Part shown: positions 1 through 9,986 of the stretch, in pieces
Layout: the number at the start of each line of letters is the position of its first letter
Numbering within the stretch: the stretch's first letter is position 1
From: Alistipes dispar
GTDB taxonomy: Bacteria; Bacteroidota; Bacteroidia; Bacteroidales; Rikenellaceae
Assembly (NCBI RefSeq): GCF_006542685.1
Contig: NZ_AP019736.1
Location: forward strand, 2,716,001-2,780,000
Reading direction: 5' to 3'
Length of the DNA: 64,000 nucleotides
Notes under the pieces: generated by a model
The model's input: the letters and a program-made list of their open reading frames with translations, nothing else
Told to the model about the DNA's origin: nothing
Databases searched by the model: none
Position numbers and translations under genes: made by a program

Positions 1-329
1 GAAAAGGCTTCGGTCAGCGTTGCGCGGGTGGCCTCCGAAGCGGGGGCAAGGTCGCAGCGGTCGCGTCCCTCCGACGTGCTGTCGCGGAAACGCCACTCGT
101 CGATGCTGCCGTCGGCACGGACCATGAACGCCACGCCGACTTTCGGCGAAAGCGTTTCGGCGGGCACGTTCCTCTCCCGTACGACCTTTCCGAACTCGCC
201 GATGAGCCGGCGCATGAAATACTGTACGTCGGCCCCGTTGAAGCGGGGTGCTTCGGGCTGCTCCTGCCCGAAGGCCGCAAAGGTGCAGAACGCCGCCGAG
301 ATAATAGGCAGCAGTAAATACTTTTTCAT
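1..329 (-). CDS. TonB C-terminal-like secreted protein, 3' end outside the window
   Basis: This reading frame starts at an ATG at 329 and stays open to the window edge, so only about the first 109 residues are visible. It opens with a signal peptide (MKKYLLLPII, then AAFGQEQ). The mature part carries PRFNGADVQYFMRRL followed by VGVAFMVRADGSIDEWRF, which resembles the TonB C-terminal fold of Bacteroidota (a P-F-G-G-type start, then a V-F-x-V-x-x-D-G-x strand). Many such proteins have no membrane anchor and no proven energy-transducing role. It lies 30 nt downstream of aroE on the same strand and is probably the last gene of the DUF368-aroE operon. The family call is from motif recognition only. 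Confidence 0.6.
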   Translation of the reverse strand, partial: MKKYLLLPIISAAFCTFAAFGQEQPEAPRFNGADVQYFMRRLIGEFGKVVRERNVPAETLSPKVGVAFMVRADGSIDEWRFRDSTSEGRDRCDLAPASEATRATLTEAF

Positions 330-359
330 CCGTTTACAGTTTTTGGTTCGTGTCGTGCT

Positions 360-1097
360 TCAGGTATTCCATATTCTCCACGACGCCTCGGCCTGCCCGC
401 GGAACATCGTCTCGCCGTTCAGCACGCGCGCCCCTCGCCGGAGACCGCAGTCGAGAAAACGAGTCAGCGGCGGGTTGTAAACCAGGTCGAGCAGAAAATG
501 CTCCGGCGTGATATAGGCATAGGGGATTCGCGGCGCTTCCCCGACGGCGGGGTAGGTCCCCACGGGCGACGCATTGACGATGAGGCGGCTCTCGGAGACC
601 GCTTCGCACGGCAGGTTGTCGTAAGTGTAGTTGCCTTTCGCCGCGTCGCGCGACACCAATGCGAAAGGAATCCCGCGTTCGGCCAGTGCGTATTGCACGG
701 CCTGCGAGGCGCCCCCCGTGCCGAGCACCAGCGCCTGCGCAGGTTCGGCCCCGCCCAGCAAGCGGTCGAGTGCGGCGCGCAGTCCGGCGATGTCGGTATT
801 GTGGCCCTCCAGCGTTCCGTTCCGCAGGCGGCGGATGCAGTTTACTGCGCCGATGGCCTGCGCCTCGGGAGCGATGCGGTCCAGCAGATGCATGACACTG
901 CGTTTGTAGGGGATCGTGACGTTCAGTCCGCACAACTCCGGCATCGCAGCCAGCAAAGATGGCAGCTCTTCGACGGACGGAAGTTCGTAAAGCGCATATT
1001 CGCAGTCCGATAATCCTTCTTTGTGGAATTTTTCCGTGAAGTACTTCGCCGATGCCGAATGCCCGAGCGGCCGGCCGATCAATCCGAACCGGCGCAT
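360..1097 (-). CDS. aroE: Shikimate dehydrogenase
   Basis: The 245-residue protein should reduce 3-dehydroshikimate to shikimate with NADPH in the chorismate pathway. Visible motifs are the N-terminal FGLIGRPLGHSASAKYF substrate-binding segment, LNVTIPYK with the catalytic Lys, AVNCI, HNTDIAGL with the catalytic Asp, the GTGGASQAVQ nucleotide-binding loop, and a C-terminal NGETMFRGQAEASWRIW. It is a little shorter than typical AroE (about 270 residues), as is usual in Bacteroidota. The ATG at 1097 is chosen because the protein aligns from its second residue. It follows the DUF368 gene by 2 nt, so the two are presumably co-transcribed. Confidence 0.95.
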   Translation of the reverse strand: MRRFGLIGRPLGHSASAKYFTEKFHKEGLSDCEYALYELPSVEELPSLLAAMPELCGLNVTIPYKRSVMHLLDRIAPEAQAIGAVNCIRRLRNGTLEGHNTDIAGLRAALDRLLGGAEPAQALVLGTGGASQAVQYALAERGIPFALVSRDAAKGNYTYDNLPCEAVSESRLIVNASPVGTYPAVGEAPRIPYAYITPEHFLLDLVYNPPLTRFLDCGLRRGARVLNGETMFRGQAEASWRIWNT

Positions 1098-1099
1098 GG

Positions 1100-2041
1100 C
1101 TACTCTTCCCGTTTTTTGAGTACGATACGTGCCAGCAACTCGATGCCGTAGATGGCGAGGAATCCCGCCGCGCAGAGCAGCACGGCTTCCGCGAGCAGCG
1201 ACGGTTTGTCGTACAGCGCCTCGAAATGCCCCGGGGCGATGTTTCGTTCCACGAGCGGCTGCAGGACCCCGTGGCTGTCGGTGTAGGTCTCGACGGTCTC
1301 CTTCCACGGCCACACCTTGTTGAGCGAGCCGACCATGAAGCCCATCAGCACCGCCACCGTGACGTCGTGCCAGCGTTTGAGCAGCCACGACAGCAGGTGC
1401 GAGAAGGAGATGATGCCGGCGGCGGCGCCGACGGCGAAAATAGCGATGACGGGAATGTTCAGGTCGCCGACGGCCTGCATGATATACTGGTACTTCCCCA
1501 GCAGCAACAGGATGAAGGCCCCGGAGATGCCGGGCAGGATCATGGCGCAGATGGCGACGGCCCCCGACAGCATGACGAACCACCAGTCGTTCGGCGTTTC
1601 GGTCGGCGTGGCGACGGTGATCCACCATGCGGCGGCGGCCCCCACGGCCAGTGCCGCGGCCGTGCGCCAGTCCCAACGGCCGATCTGTTTGGAAACCAGC
1701 AGTGCCGAGGCGACGATCAAACCGAAGAAGAACGACCAGATTTCGATCGGGTGATGTTCGAGCAGGTAGGTCATCAGCCGCGCCAGCGAGAAGACGGCGA
1801 TGGCGATGCCCGTCAGTACGGGCAGCAGGAAACGGCCGTTCACGTGCCGCCACAACTCGCCCAGCCGCAGGCGCGCCAGCAGCCGCAGGGCCGTGGCATC
1901 GACGCTGCGGATCGAGTCGATCAGTTCCTCGTAGATTCCCGAAATGAAGGCGATCGTGCCGCCCGAGACGCCCGGAACGACATCGGCCATACCCATGGCG
2001 CATCCCTTGAGCGCCAGAACGACAGATTTGGTGAATTTCAT
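1100..2041 (-). CDS. DUF368 membrane protein (PopT-like polyprenyl-phosphate transporter family)
   Basis: This is a 313-residue polytopic membrane protein with about eight hydrophobic segments. It carries the two inverted signature repeats of the family: GMADVVPGVSGGTIAFISGIY near residue 18 and AICAMILPGISGAFILLLLG near the middle. DUF368 proteins have been implicated in recycling undecaprenyl phosphate across the cytoplasmic membrane in other bacteria; a role in envelope polymer synthesis here is inferred. The start at MKFTKSVVLALKG (2041) is preferred over longer in-frame possibilities, whose translation is Arg-rich and has no family similarity. It is the first gene of an operon with aroE. 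Confidence 0.9.
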   Translation of the reverse strand: MKFTKSVVLALKGCAMGMADVVPGVSGGTIAFISGIYEELIDSIRSVDATALRLLARLRLGELWRHVNGRFLLPVLTGIAIAVFSLARLMTYLLEHHPIEIWSFFFGLIVASALLVSKQIGRWDWRTAAALAVGAAAAWWITVATPTETPNDWWFVMLSGAVAICAMILPGISGAFILLLLGKYQYIMQAVGDLNIPVIAIFAVGAAAGIISFSHLLSWLLKRWHDVTVAVLMGFMVGSLNKVWPWKETVETYTDSHGVLQPLVERNIAPGHFEALYDKPSLLAEAVLLCAAGFLAIYGIELLARIVLKKREE

Positions 2042-2221
2042 AATTCCGTGTTTCGGTCTCCGCCCGTCCGGGACACGTCCCCGGCTGCGGGGCCGCACCG
2101 GTCCGTGCGGAAACGCCCGTGTGCAATGCGGACAAACGTCACTCCGCTCCCGCCGCGGCCGCACGAACGGTGCGTAGCGGCGGATACGACGCTACGGTCG
2201 TCCGGTCCGTTTATCCGGAGA

Positions 2222-2253
2222 CAAAGATAGTGCAAGCATCGCGCAGAAACAAA
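2222..2253 (-). promoter_or_regulatory. Bacteroidota-type promoter for the DUF368-aroE operon
   Basis: On the minus strand a TATCTTTG -7 box (2222-2229) lies 20 nt downstream of a TTTG -33 element (2250-2253). This matches the TTTG-N19..21-TAnnTTTG consensus of the major sigma factor in this phylum. It is about 180 nt upstream of the DUF368 start. Confidence 0.65.
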
Positions 2254-2422
2254 TCCGGGAAAGATTTTATGCGGCGTTTCCGGTCGTCGCACCGGGCTGC
2301 CGGAAACACGAAACAGCCCCGCGATCCGGAGTCCGGGACTCCCGATGATATTCGCGCACGCCGGTTTCGGCAGATCGCCCCGCCCGTACGACAGGGAGTG
2401 TCCGGAACCGGCGCGCGGCTCC
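2254..2422. other. Intergenic stretch, nothing further recognised
   Basis: The remainder of the 2042-2422 gap is GC-rich and holds only short frames without signal peptides or family motifs. I see no convincing terminator for the DUF3276 gene that ends at 2423. Confidence 0.5.
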
Positions 2423-2719
2423 TTACTTTTCGTTCTCTGCTGCTGCGGGCGTCCGAGAGCGGATGAACGCGATCGTTTCGGCGAGTTCCGACACGAATTT
2501 GTCGAAATCTTCCTTATAAAGAAAGATTTTATGCCGGTCGAAGGTAACCTCGCCTCTGGCGTCGGTCATTTTGCGGCTCTCGGTGATGGTCAGGAAATAG
2601 TCGTCGCTGCGCGTGGCCCGGACATCGAAGAAATAGGTGCGTCGGCCGGCCTTGACGGCTTTCGATAAAACGGGATCGTCGTGCTCCTCGCTTCCGCGGC
2701 GTATGGGTGAAAGAGACAT
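2423..2719 (-). CDS. DUF3276 family protein (PUR-alpha-like nucleic-acid-binding fold)
   Basis: This is a 98-residue soluble protein. Its core, GRRTYFFDVRATRSDDYFLT, then ITESRKM and a conserved HKIFLYKEDFDKF, is the signature of DUF3276, a Bacteroidota family related to PUR-alpha single-strand DNA/RNA-binding domains. The exact role is not known. The C-terminal tail TPAAAENEK is low-complexity. It is downstream of the S41 peptidase gene on the same strand, but its own promoter-like element sits in the 95-nt gap, so it can probably be transcribed alone. Confidence 0.9.
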   Translation of the reverse strand: MSLSPIRRGSEEHDDPVLSKAVKAGRRTYFFDVRATRSDDYFLTITESRKMTDARGEVTFDRHKIFLYKEDFDKFVSELAETIAFIRSRTPAAAENEK

Positions 2720-2773
2720 GAACGGTAGCTTTTAGGTTAATCCGGAACTATACGATTCTGGTCTTTAGGTATA

Positions 2774-2805
2774 CGAATATACGCAAAAGAATCCGGATCA
2801 CCAAA
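2774..2805 (-). promoter_or_regulatory. Probable promoter for the DUF3276 gene
   Basis: Minus-strand TATATTCG (2774-2781) resembles the TAnnTTTG -7 box with one mismatch. A TTTG -33 element (2802-2805) lies 20 nt upstream. It sits in the gap before the DUF3276 start at 2719. Confidence 0.4.
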
Positions 2806-2814
2806 AACTTCCGC

Positions 2815-4395
2815 CTAATTTTTCCCTTCGAGAAGCGGTTCGCCCCGCCGCCGCCAGTCGGCGAGAATCTCCGTCGCACGGATATACGCCGCATTGAGCG
2901 AGGGATTTACGACCCGGAAATAGGCTGCCGGACCGAACATCCGCTGGGCGGCCAGCGCCTTGAGCTGGATGCGCACGACGGACGCCGAGGCGGCGAATCC
3001 AGCCGCATCGAACGCCACGCCGCGCCGCTCGCCTTCGGCCGTGAGGCGGCCGAGCAGACTGTCCGAAGGGACGAATCCCGCGTCGAAGGCTTCGAAATCG
3101 GCGTAACGCCGCGAAAGGCTGTCGCGCGCACGGTCGAGCCAGTCGTTCACGAAGTCGGCCACGACGCCCTGACGGATCAGCCGCGCGTAGTAATCCGAAT
3201 AGCCCGCCGTGTCGGGCGCCACGACGACGTCGGGGCGGATGCCTCCACCGCCATAGACCGTGCGCCCGGTGCGCAGCGTGCGGTAGGCCGGAGCTCCGGC
3301 GTCGAGCGAATCGCGCGTCCGGTCGTCGTAACGGCGCAGATGGTCGAGGTAGTATTCGCGGCGGTTGCCCTTCTCGTAGGGGCGCTGGATAACGCGTCCC
3401 GAAGGGGTGTGGTAGCGGGCCACGGTGAGCCGCACGGCCGAACCGTCGGGCAGTCCGATCTGCCGCTGCACGAGCCCCTTGCCGAAGCTCGGCCGTCCCA
3501 CGACAATGCCCCGGTCCCAGTCCTGTACGGCGCCGGCGACGATCTCCGACGCCGAGGCCGACGCTTCGTCGATCAGCACGACCAGCCGTCCTGCGGTGTC
3601 CTCGCCCGGGCTTTGGGTCTCGAAATCCGTGGGCGGCACGGCGCGCCCCTCGGTGGAGACGACCACGGCGCCGCGCGGCAGGAAAAAGCCCGCCATGCCG
3701 ATCGCCTGGTCGAGCAGTCCGCCGCCGTTGCCCTGCAAATCGAGGATCAGCGCCCCGGGCCGACCCAGTTTGCGGTACGCCTCCCCGAATTCGGCCATCG
3801 TGGTCTGTCCGAAGCGGTTCACCTTGATGTAGCCCACGCTGTCCGAGACCCGATAGGCCGCATCGACCGTGTTGAGCGGAATCCTGTCGCGCACGAGCGT
3901 GAAGCGCAGCCGCTCCGGAACGCCGTGGCGCACGACCTCCAGCGCGACCTTTGTGCCGGTCTTGCCGCGCAGGTGCTTCGGCACGTCGGCGCGCGTGAAG
4001 CCCACGGCCTCCGTCGTGTCGATGCGCACGATGCGGTCGTTGGCCCACATCCCGGCGCGCTCGGCAGGGCCTCCGGCGACGGTGTTCACCACGATGATCG
4101 TGTCGCGCAGCACGTTGAACTCCACGCCGATTCCGCTGAACTCCCCGTCGATGCTCTCGCGCACGCTCCGCATCTCCTCGGCCGTGAGGTAGGCCGAATG
4201 GGGGTCGAGCCGTTCGAGCATGCCCGCAATGGCCCCCTCGACGACGGGAGCCATGTCCTCGTCGTCCACGTAAAGCTCCGTCAGGTAGCGGTACACCCGG
4301 GCGAATTTCTGCAACTGCTCCACGTCCGCCCGGTCCTGCGCCGCCAGAGGCAGCGCACAGAGCAGGGCGAGCAGAGCCGATAACGGTTTGTGCAT
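2815..4395 (-). CDS. S41 family C-terminal processing peptidase
   Basis: This 526-residue secreted protease begins with a signal peptide (LSALLALLCALPLAAQ). A PDZ domain spans about residues 85-170, with SGIGVEFNV and GGPAERAGMWANDRI. The S41 catalytic region follows, with QGNGGGLLDQAIG, EASASASEIVAGA and GRPSFGKGLVQ. By alignment with E. coli Tsp the Ser-Lys dyad is S281 and K306. Such enzymes trim or degrade periplasmic proteins and control cell-wall hydrolases. The C-terminal 200 residues are the alpha-helical extension typical of Bacteroidota members. It starts 33 nt after hisS and is probably in the ettA-lipoprotein-hisS operon. Confidence 0.93.
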   Translation of the reverse strand: MHKPLSALLALLCALPLAAQDRADVEQLQKFARVYRYLTELYVDDEDMAPVVEGAIAGMLERLDPHSAYLTAEEMRSVRESIDGEFSGIGVEFNVLRDTIIVVNTVAGGPAERAGMWANDRIVRIDTTEAVGFTRADVPKHLRGKTGTKVALEVVRHGVPERLRFTLVRDRIPLNTVDAAYRVSDSVGYIKVNRFGQTTMAEFGEAYRKLGRPGALILDLQGNGGGLLDQAIGMAGFFLPRGAVVVSTEGRAVPPTDFETQSPGEDTAGRLVVLIDEASASASEIVAGAVQDWDRGIVVGRPSFGKGLVQRQIGLPDGSAVRLTVARYHTPSGRVIQRPYEKGNRREYYLDHLRRYDDRTRDSLDAGAPAYRTLRTGRTVYGGGGIRPDVVVAPDTAGYSDYYARLIRQGVVADFVNDWLDRARDSLSRRYADFEAFDAGFVPSDSLLGRLTAEGERRGVAFDAAGFAASASVVRIQLKALAAQRMFGPAAYFRVVNPSLNAAYIRATEILADWRRRGEPLLEGKN

Positions 4396-4428
4396 CTCGG
4401 TCAGTTTTTTGTCCGGCGGCGCGGCCGC

Positions 4429-5775
4429 CTATTTCACGGCGCCGGCCACCTCGGCGAAGGGGACCTGCCGCTGGTCGCCCGTCCGCATGTCCTTGAGCGT
4501 GACGACGCCTGCGGCCAGCTCTTCCGAGCCGACGATGGCCACCAGCGGAATGCCGCGGCGGTTGGCGTACTCCATCTGTTTCTTCATCCTGGCCTGATCG
4601 GGGTAGATCTCGGCCGGAACGCCCGCGTCGCGCACGGAGCGCAACAGCGGCAGCACGGCGGCCTGCTCCGCCTCGCCGAGATTCGTGAACAGCACGCGCG
4701 TCGAGCAGTTCAGTTCGGCGGGGAAGAGGCCGAGGCCCGTCATCACGTCGTAGATGCGGTCCGCGCCGAACGAGATGCCGACGCCCGACACGTCGGGCAT
4801 TCCGAAGATGCCCGTAAGATCGTCGTAACGGCCGCCGCCCGAAATCGAGCCGATGGCGAAGTCGAGGGCCTTGACCTCGAAGATCGCCCCGGTATAGTAG
4901 TTCAGTCCGCGTGCCAGCGAGAGGTCCAGCTCGACGGGCATCGCGAGCCCCAGCCGGGCCACGCAGTCGAAGACGGTCCGCATTTCCTCAATGCCTTTCA
5001 GACCCGTTTCGGAGCAGGCCAGTACGTCGCGCAACTGTGTGAGTTTCGAGTCGTTGTCTCCGCTCAGCTCGAGAATCGGTTGAAGCCGGTCCACCGCCTC
5101 GGGCGAAAGTCCCCGTCCGAGCAGTTCGGCCCGCACGTTCTCCAGCCCGATCTTCTCGAGCTTGTCGATGGCCACGGTGATGTCCGTCATCTTGTCTGCA
5201 TGGCCGATGGCTTCGGCTATGCCGTAGAGAATCTTGCGGTTGTTCATCTTCAGCGCGACGCGGATGCCCAGCGCCGCGAAGACCCGCTCGACGATCTCCA
5301 CCAGCTCCACCTCGCACAGCAGCGAGCGCGTGCCGATCACGTCCACGTCGCACTGGTAGAATTCGCGGTAACGCCCCTTTTGCGGACGGTCGGCACGCCA
5401 CACGGGCTGCATCTGGTAACGCTTGAAAGGGAAGGTCAGTTCGCCCTGATGCTGCACGACATAGCGCGCGAAGGGGACGGTCAGATCGTAGCGCAACCCC
5501 TTCTCGCTGATGTGCGAGGCGCTGCGCAGCTCCCCGTCCGAAAGGCCCGCGGCGTAGTCGCCCGAGTTGAGAATCCGGAACAGGAGCTTGTCGCCCTCGT
5601 CGCCGTACTTGCCCAGCAACGTCGAGAGGTTCTCCATCGCGGGGGTTTCGAGCGGTGCGAAACCGTAGGTGCGGAACACCTGCCGGATCGTGTCGAAAAT
5701 GTAGTTGCGGCGCATCATCTCCGCGGGGGAGAAGTCGCGCGTGCCTTTGGGTATCGAAGGTTTCTGTTGTGCCAT
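4429..5775 (-). CDS. hisS: Histidyl-tRNA synthetase
   Basis: The 448-residue class II aminoacyl-tRNA synthetase starts with KPSIPKGTRDFSP, as in HisRS orthologues. Motif 2 is seen in PVWRADRPQKGRYREFYQ. The histidine-specific motifs are LARGLNYYTGAIFEV (HisA-1) and SGGGRYDDLTGIFG (motif 3 region). The anticodon-binding alpha/beta domain occupies the last 100 residues, ending in a conserved VTLKDMRTGDQ segment. Length and layout are standard. Its start lies 1 nt after the stop of the small lipoprotein gene, which suggests translational coupling. Confidence 0.97.
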   Translation of the reverse strand: MAQQKPSIPKGTRDFSPAEMMRRNYIFDTIRQVFRTYGFAPLETPAMENLSTLLGKYGDEGDKLLFRILNSGDYAAGLSDGELRSASHISEKGLRYDLTVPFARYVVQHQGELTFPFKRYQMQPVWRADRPQKGRYREFYQCDVDVIGTRSLLCEVELVEIVERVFAALGIRVALKMNNRKILYGIAEAIGHADKMTDITVAIDKLEKIGLENVRAELLGRGLSPEAVDRLQPILELSGDNDSKLTQLRDVLACSETGLKGIEEMRTVFDCVARLGLAMPVELDLSLARGLNYYTGAIFEVKALDFAIGSISGGGRYDDLTGIFGMPDVSGVGISFGADRIYDVMTGLGLFPAELNCSTRVLFTNLGEAEQAAVLPLLRSVRDAGVPAEIYPDQARMKKQMEYANRRGIPLVAIVGSEELAAGVVTLKDMRTGDQRQVPFAEVAGAVK

Positions 5776-5776
5776 A

Positions 5777-6310
5777 TTACATAAATTTTTGTTTCATTTT
5801 CAGGTATTTTTCCCAACCTGCGTTATCCCGTGTGTCCATGTATTTGGGCTGTTTCCCGAGCAGGCGCTTCAATGCGGCCTCGTCACGGCGGAAGAACAGG
5901 ACGACTGTTTCGCGGATCGCTTCCATTTGTTCGACCTCATACATGCTCACGTAGCGCCGTGCTCGCGTTCCCTGCTCCCCGGGATAGATATATCCGACGA
6001 AATATCCCAACCGGTCTTTGTCGTCCACAGCGGATGAAATGAAAAACGAACGGTCGGTCTTCAGATCCGTCACCGAAAGGGTGGGGGAGTTTTTCCTGAA
6101 CTTCAGAGCCTCGCGCGCCTGCTCATGCCAGGGAAACCGCTCCATCTCGACGAGAAATTCGTCGAGATCGCACTTCCCGACCGGTTCCACATGGTCCGGA
6201 TCTTCGTGGGCGCAGAGTCTGTCCCAGACAAACGCATCGACCGGACGGTTTGCCGGCATTCCGCATGAGGAAAGCCCCAAGACGAGCAGGAAAAAGGCTG
6301 CAATACGCAT
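5777..6310 (-). CDS. Small lipoprotein of unknown function
   Basis: The product is 177 residues with an SPII signal (LLVLGLSSCGMP, lipobox LSSC), so it should be a lipid-anchored envelope protein. The mature part is hydrophilic and has no repeated unit or enzyme motif that I recognise. The C-terminus is rich in Lys and Arg (ALKRLLGKQPKYMD and KYLKMKQKFM). It is wedged between ettA (4 nt upstream) and hisS (1 nt downstream), so it is expressed with translation genes, but this does not reveal its role. The reading frame is well supported by the signal peptide and tight spacing. Confidence 0.8.
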   Translation of the reverse strand: MRIAAFFLLVLGLSSCGMPANRPVDAFVWDRLCAHEDPDHVEPVGKCDLDEFLVEMERFPWHEQAREALKFRKNSPTLSVTDLKTDRSFFISSAVDDKDRLGYFVGYIYPGEQGTRARRYVSMYEVEQMEAIRETVVLFFRRDEAALKRLLGKQPKYMDTRDNAGWEKYLKMKQKFM

Positions 6311-6314
6311 TTTA

Positions 6315-7988
<1,674 letters not shown>

Positions 7989-8096
7989 ATATCGTTTGCG
8001 TTTGTATTTTCTTTCCGCCGCCCCGGGACGCCCCTCCCGCTGGTTCCGCGCAGGGCGAATCCGCCACCACCGTGCGGCTCGCCGGAACGATTCGGA

Positions 8097-8104
8097 CAAA
8101 GATA
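8097..8104 (-). promoter_or_regulatory. -7 box of the ettA operon promoter
   Basis: A perfect minus-strand TATCTTTG lies about 110 nt upstream of the ettA start. I found no clear TTTG at the -33 position. Confidence 0.5.
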
Positions 8105-8364
8105 CGACGAATTTCCGGATTTTCGGCCCCTGCGGCGGAATTATTCGGCTCCGCGCGGGTCTCAGGATACGGCGGCAGTCCAGCCATATCGGAAGAGGCT
8201 GTCGCCCCGAAGAGGGAAGGGGACGTGCCCCCCCCCGGTACGAAGGCTTCGTCCGCGGTAACTTCAGGACCGACGGGACGTTTCGCACGCGCATCGGCCG
8301 GACTTCCTTCCCAGACAGCGGATTCAGACCGCCGGATCGTATGGCGGCTTCGGACCGAAAAACA

Positions 8365-8392
8365 AAGATACCGGAAAATCCGGTGTCTTTTT
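8365..8392 (+). terminator. Relict terminator hairpin in copy A
   Basis: AAGATACCGG, loop AAAAT and CCGGTGTCTT form a 10-bp stem with one G-T pair, followed by a T-run. It is homologous to the receptor terminator at 50406-50435, but no intact gene remains upstream of it on this strand. Confidence 0.65.
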
Positions 8393-8519
8393 ATGCAGTT
8401 TCCACAAAGGATGATTATAAATATTTTTATTATATATGTGGATCTGTCCGCATTTTAGAGGTCTTTTAATTACATTGATACATGTAGTGTGTTTTATGCA
8501 AGAATTTTTTGTCGAAATA

Positions 8520-8552
8520 TTTGTATTTTCAAACAGAAAATATATAACTTTA
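8520..8552 (+). promoter_or_regulatory. Promoter of NVEALA operon A
   Basis: TTTG (8520-8523) and TAACTTTA (8545-8552) are separated by 21 nt, close to the phylum consensus. The same elements with the same 21-nt spacing precede copy B (50248-50280) and copy C (23895-23927), so they are conserved. About 80 nt of A+T-rich leader follows, including TTTTTAACCTAAAATTTTCA directly before the start. Confidence 0.75.
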
Positions 8553-8632
8553 GATCGAATTTTATGGATTGCTTTACAGTGACTGTAAAATTCGAGAAAA
8601 ACTACAACCTTTTTAACCTAAAATTTTCATGT

Positions 8633-8926
8633 ATGAAAAAGAAACTGATTTTTGCGGGTGCCGTCGTATTGATGGCTGCCGCGGCTGTGACTGCCTATAT
8701 GGCAAACTACCGACCGGATCCTTTCGATCTGCTGAATGCCAATATCGAGGCTTTGGCGCAGGATGAATCATTGGATCCAGGGGAAGGCAGAGATTTTATA
8801 TATTGTATCTATAATCCAAATTATGGAGGTCCTGGAATTTTTGTATGTTCTGGTAATAACGAATGTCGATTTGAGTATAATTTAACTTGGCCTACAAAAT
8901 CACAGACAGGTATATGCTACCAATAA
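8633..8926 (+). CDS. NVEALA family secreted peptide, copy A
   Basis: This 97-residue protein has a signal-like hydrophobic N-terminus (KKKLIFAGAVVLMAAAAVTA) and then NYRPDPFDLLNANIEALAQD, which contains the NVEALA-family motif as NIEALA. The first 51 residues are identical to those of the gene at 49890-50168. After GE at 50-51 the tail is unique: 46 residues rich in Gly, Asn and Tyr with four Cys (YCIYN, VCSGNNEC and GICYQ). NVEALA proteins are Bacteroidota exported peptides of unknown function. The start at 8633 matches the conserved leader in all copies. Its stop overlaps the next start by 13 nt, so it is translationally linked to the propeller lipoprotein. Confidence 0.88.
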   Translation: MKKKLIFAGAVVLMAAAAVTAYMANYRPDPFDLLNANIEALAQDESLDPGEGRDFIYCIYNPNYGGPGIFVCSGNNECRFEYNLTWPTKSQTGICYQ

Positions 8927-9963
8927 AAAACAGCAAAATTTTTACATTTGTTTTGGTCGTTTTACTATCGAGTTCTTGTCGATCCGATAATATCTTTGAT
9001 AGCAAATACATCCGAGTGGAGCGTCCCCGAAGTATAGCATTGCCTTGTGAAATAATACCTTGTGATGTGCCGGGGGCGGTGCATGGCTTTGTTGTAGATT
9101 CATTCTATGTTTTCTATACGATGTTGCATCCTGAACATCGTTTTGCTGTATATGATCGGCGTACGATGACTCCTCTTACTAACTTGGTTCGAGTAGGACG
9201 GGGACCGAATGAATATAACTATCTCACACCCGGACAAAGGACTTGTAATGATGAAGGGAGTGGATTTTGGTTCTATTCCGGCAGTAAACAGGAATCCGCA
9301 AGGCTTAATTTGACGAAAAGTATAACCGAGGATAAGGTTTATATCGATAGTCGCCTTTCATTAACCGAACTTGATATTCCAGGTAACGTTGGCTCTCCAG
9401 GACAACTATTTGCTTTTGATCGAATAAATGATACGCTTGCGTTGTACCAAATCATTCGGGGAACTTATGTTTCAGGAGGGATTTATGATTTTCAGAAACG
9501 AATAGAAATTCAGCGTTTTAAACTTAGTATTCAGTCTAATAAGGAACCCAATCTTACAGGTGGCCCGATTGCCATAAGTCCTGATCTCACTCGTATGGTT
9601 ATGTTGCCGGTTTATTTCGATCAGATAAATATCTGTTATGTGGACGGGAGTGATCGTAAGAGCATTTCAACATGTTCGAAACCTCTCTCCCTTACGCAGA
9701 TTGAATCTAAAGCTCCCGAGACGCGGCCAATGTACTATATTGATGTTGAAACGACCAATGAGCGAATAGTGGCTCTCTACCAAAATCATCAAACAGGTTT
9801 AACAGAAATACATCTTTTTGATTGGGCCGGTGATTTACAAACAATTCTTACGACTGCAAATCCTATACGGAGTATTTCGTTGGATACCCAAGCAGGTTTT
9901 TTATACGGGTTCATTTCGTCTGAAGAAATTTGCAAAATGGATATCAATACTTGGCTGCAATAG
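8914..9963 (+). CDS. 6-bladed beta-propeller lipoprotein (TolB-like), island A
   Basis: The 349-residue protein has an SPII signal (FTFVLVVLLSSSCRSD) and is probably anchored in the outer membrane. The mature part resembles the Bacteroidota 6-bladed beta-propeller lipoproteins found next to NVEALA genes: a VRVGRGPNEYNYL motif after the first blade (compare RKGRGPGELIAAN in the 47.3-kb paralogue) and repeated strands ending in hydrophobic-D-x-x. No catalytic motif is visible. The ATG at 8914 lies inside the NVEALA gene and gives a proper signal peptide, whereas the longer frame would need TTG at 8887. Base composition is A+T-richer than the housekeeping genes. Confidence 0.8.
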   Translation: MLPIKNSKIFTFVLVVLLSSSCRSDNIFDSKYIRVERPRSIALPCEIIPCDVPGAVHGFVVDSFYVFYTMLHPEHRFAVYDRRTMTPLTNLVRVGRGPNEYNYLTPGQRTCNDEGSGFWFYSGSKQESARLNLTKSITEDKVYIDSRLSLTELDIPGNVGSPGQLFAFDRINDTLALYQIIRGTYVSGGIYDFQKRIEIQRFKLSIQSNKEPNLTGGPIAISPDLTRMVMLPVYFDQINICYVDGSDRKSISTCSKPLSLTQIESKAPETRPMYYIDVETTNERIVALYQNHQTGLTEIHLFDWAGDLQTILTTANPIRSISLDTQAGFLYGFISSEEICKMDINTWLQ

Positions 9964-9986
9964 ATCTCCTAAAAGAAAACCTATCT

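Larger units (their letters stand above)
8248..8786 (+). repeat. NVEALA upstream repeat, copy A (inverted relative to copies B and C)
   Basis: This block is clearly homologous to the reverse complement of 50015-50550. In order it holds a relict of the 3' end of an outer-membrane receptor gene (TTCGTCCGCGGTAAC, as at the 50539 stop), GC-rich spacer, a terminator hairpin, an A+T-rich promoter, a leader and the first 51 codons of an NVEALA gene. Copy C (23661-24010) shares the promoter-to-gene half. The first half has diverged by scattered substitutions, while the coding part differs from copy B by only six synonymous changes. Confidence 0.85.

Noticed and set aside
360..2135. Single 591-codon minus-strand frame over aroE and the DUF368 gene
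   Set aside because: Only its last 245 codons are AroE; the upstream part is an out-of-frame shadow of the DUF368 gene, rich in Arg and His.
8363..8370. Minus-strand TATCTTTG as a distal ettA promoter
   Set aside because: It lies inside the relict terminator stem, and a better placed box exists at 8097-8104.
8489..8632. Longer start for NVEALA copy A (additional 48 residues)
   Set aside because: This part is the promoter and leader shared with copies B and C, where the longer frame is not kept.
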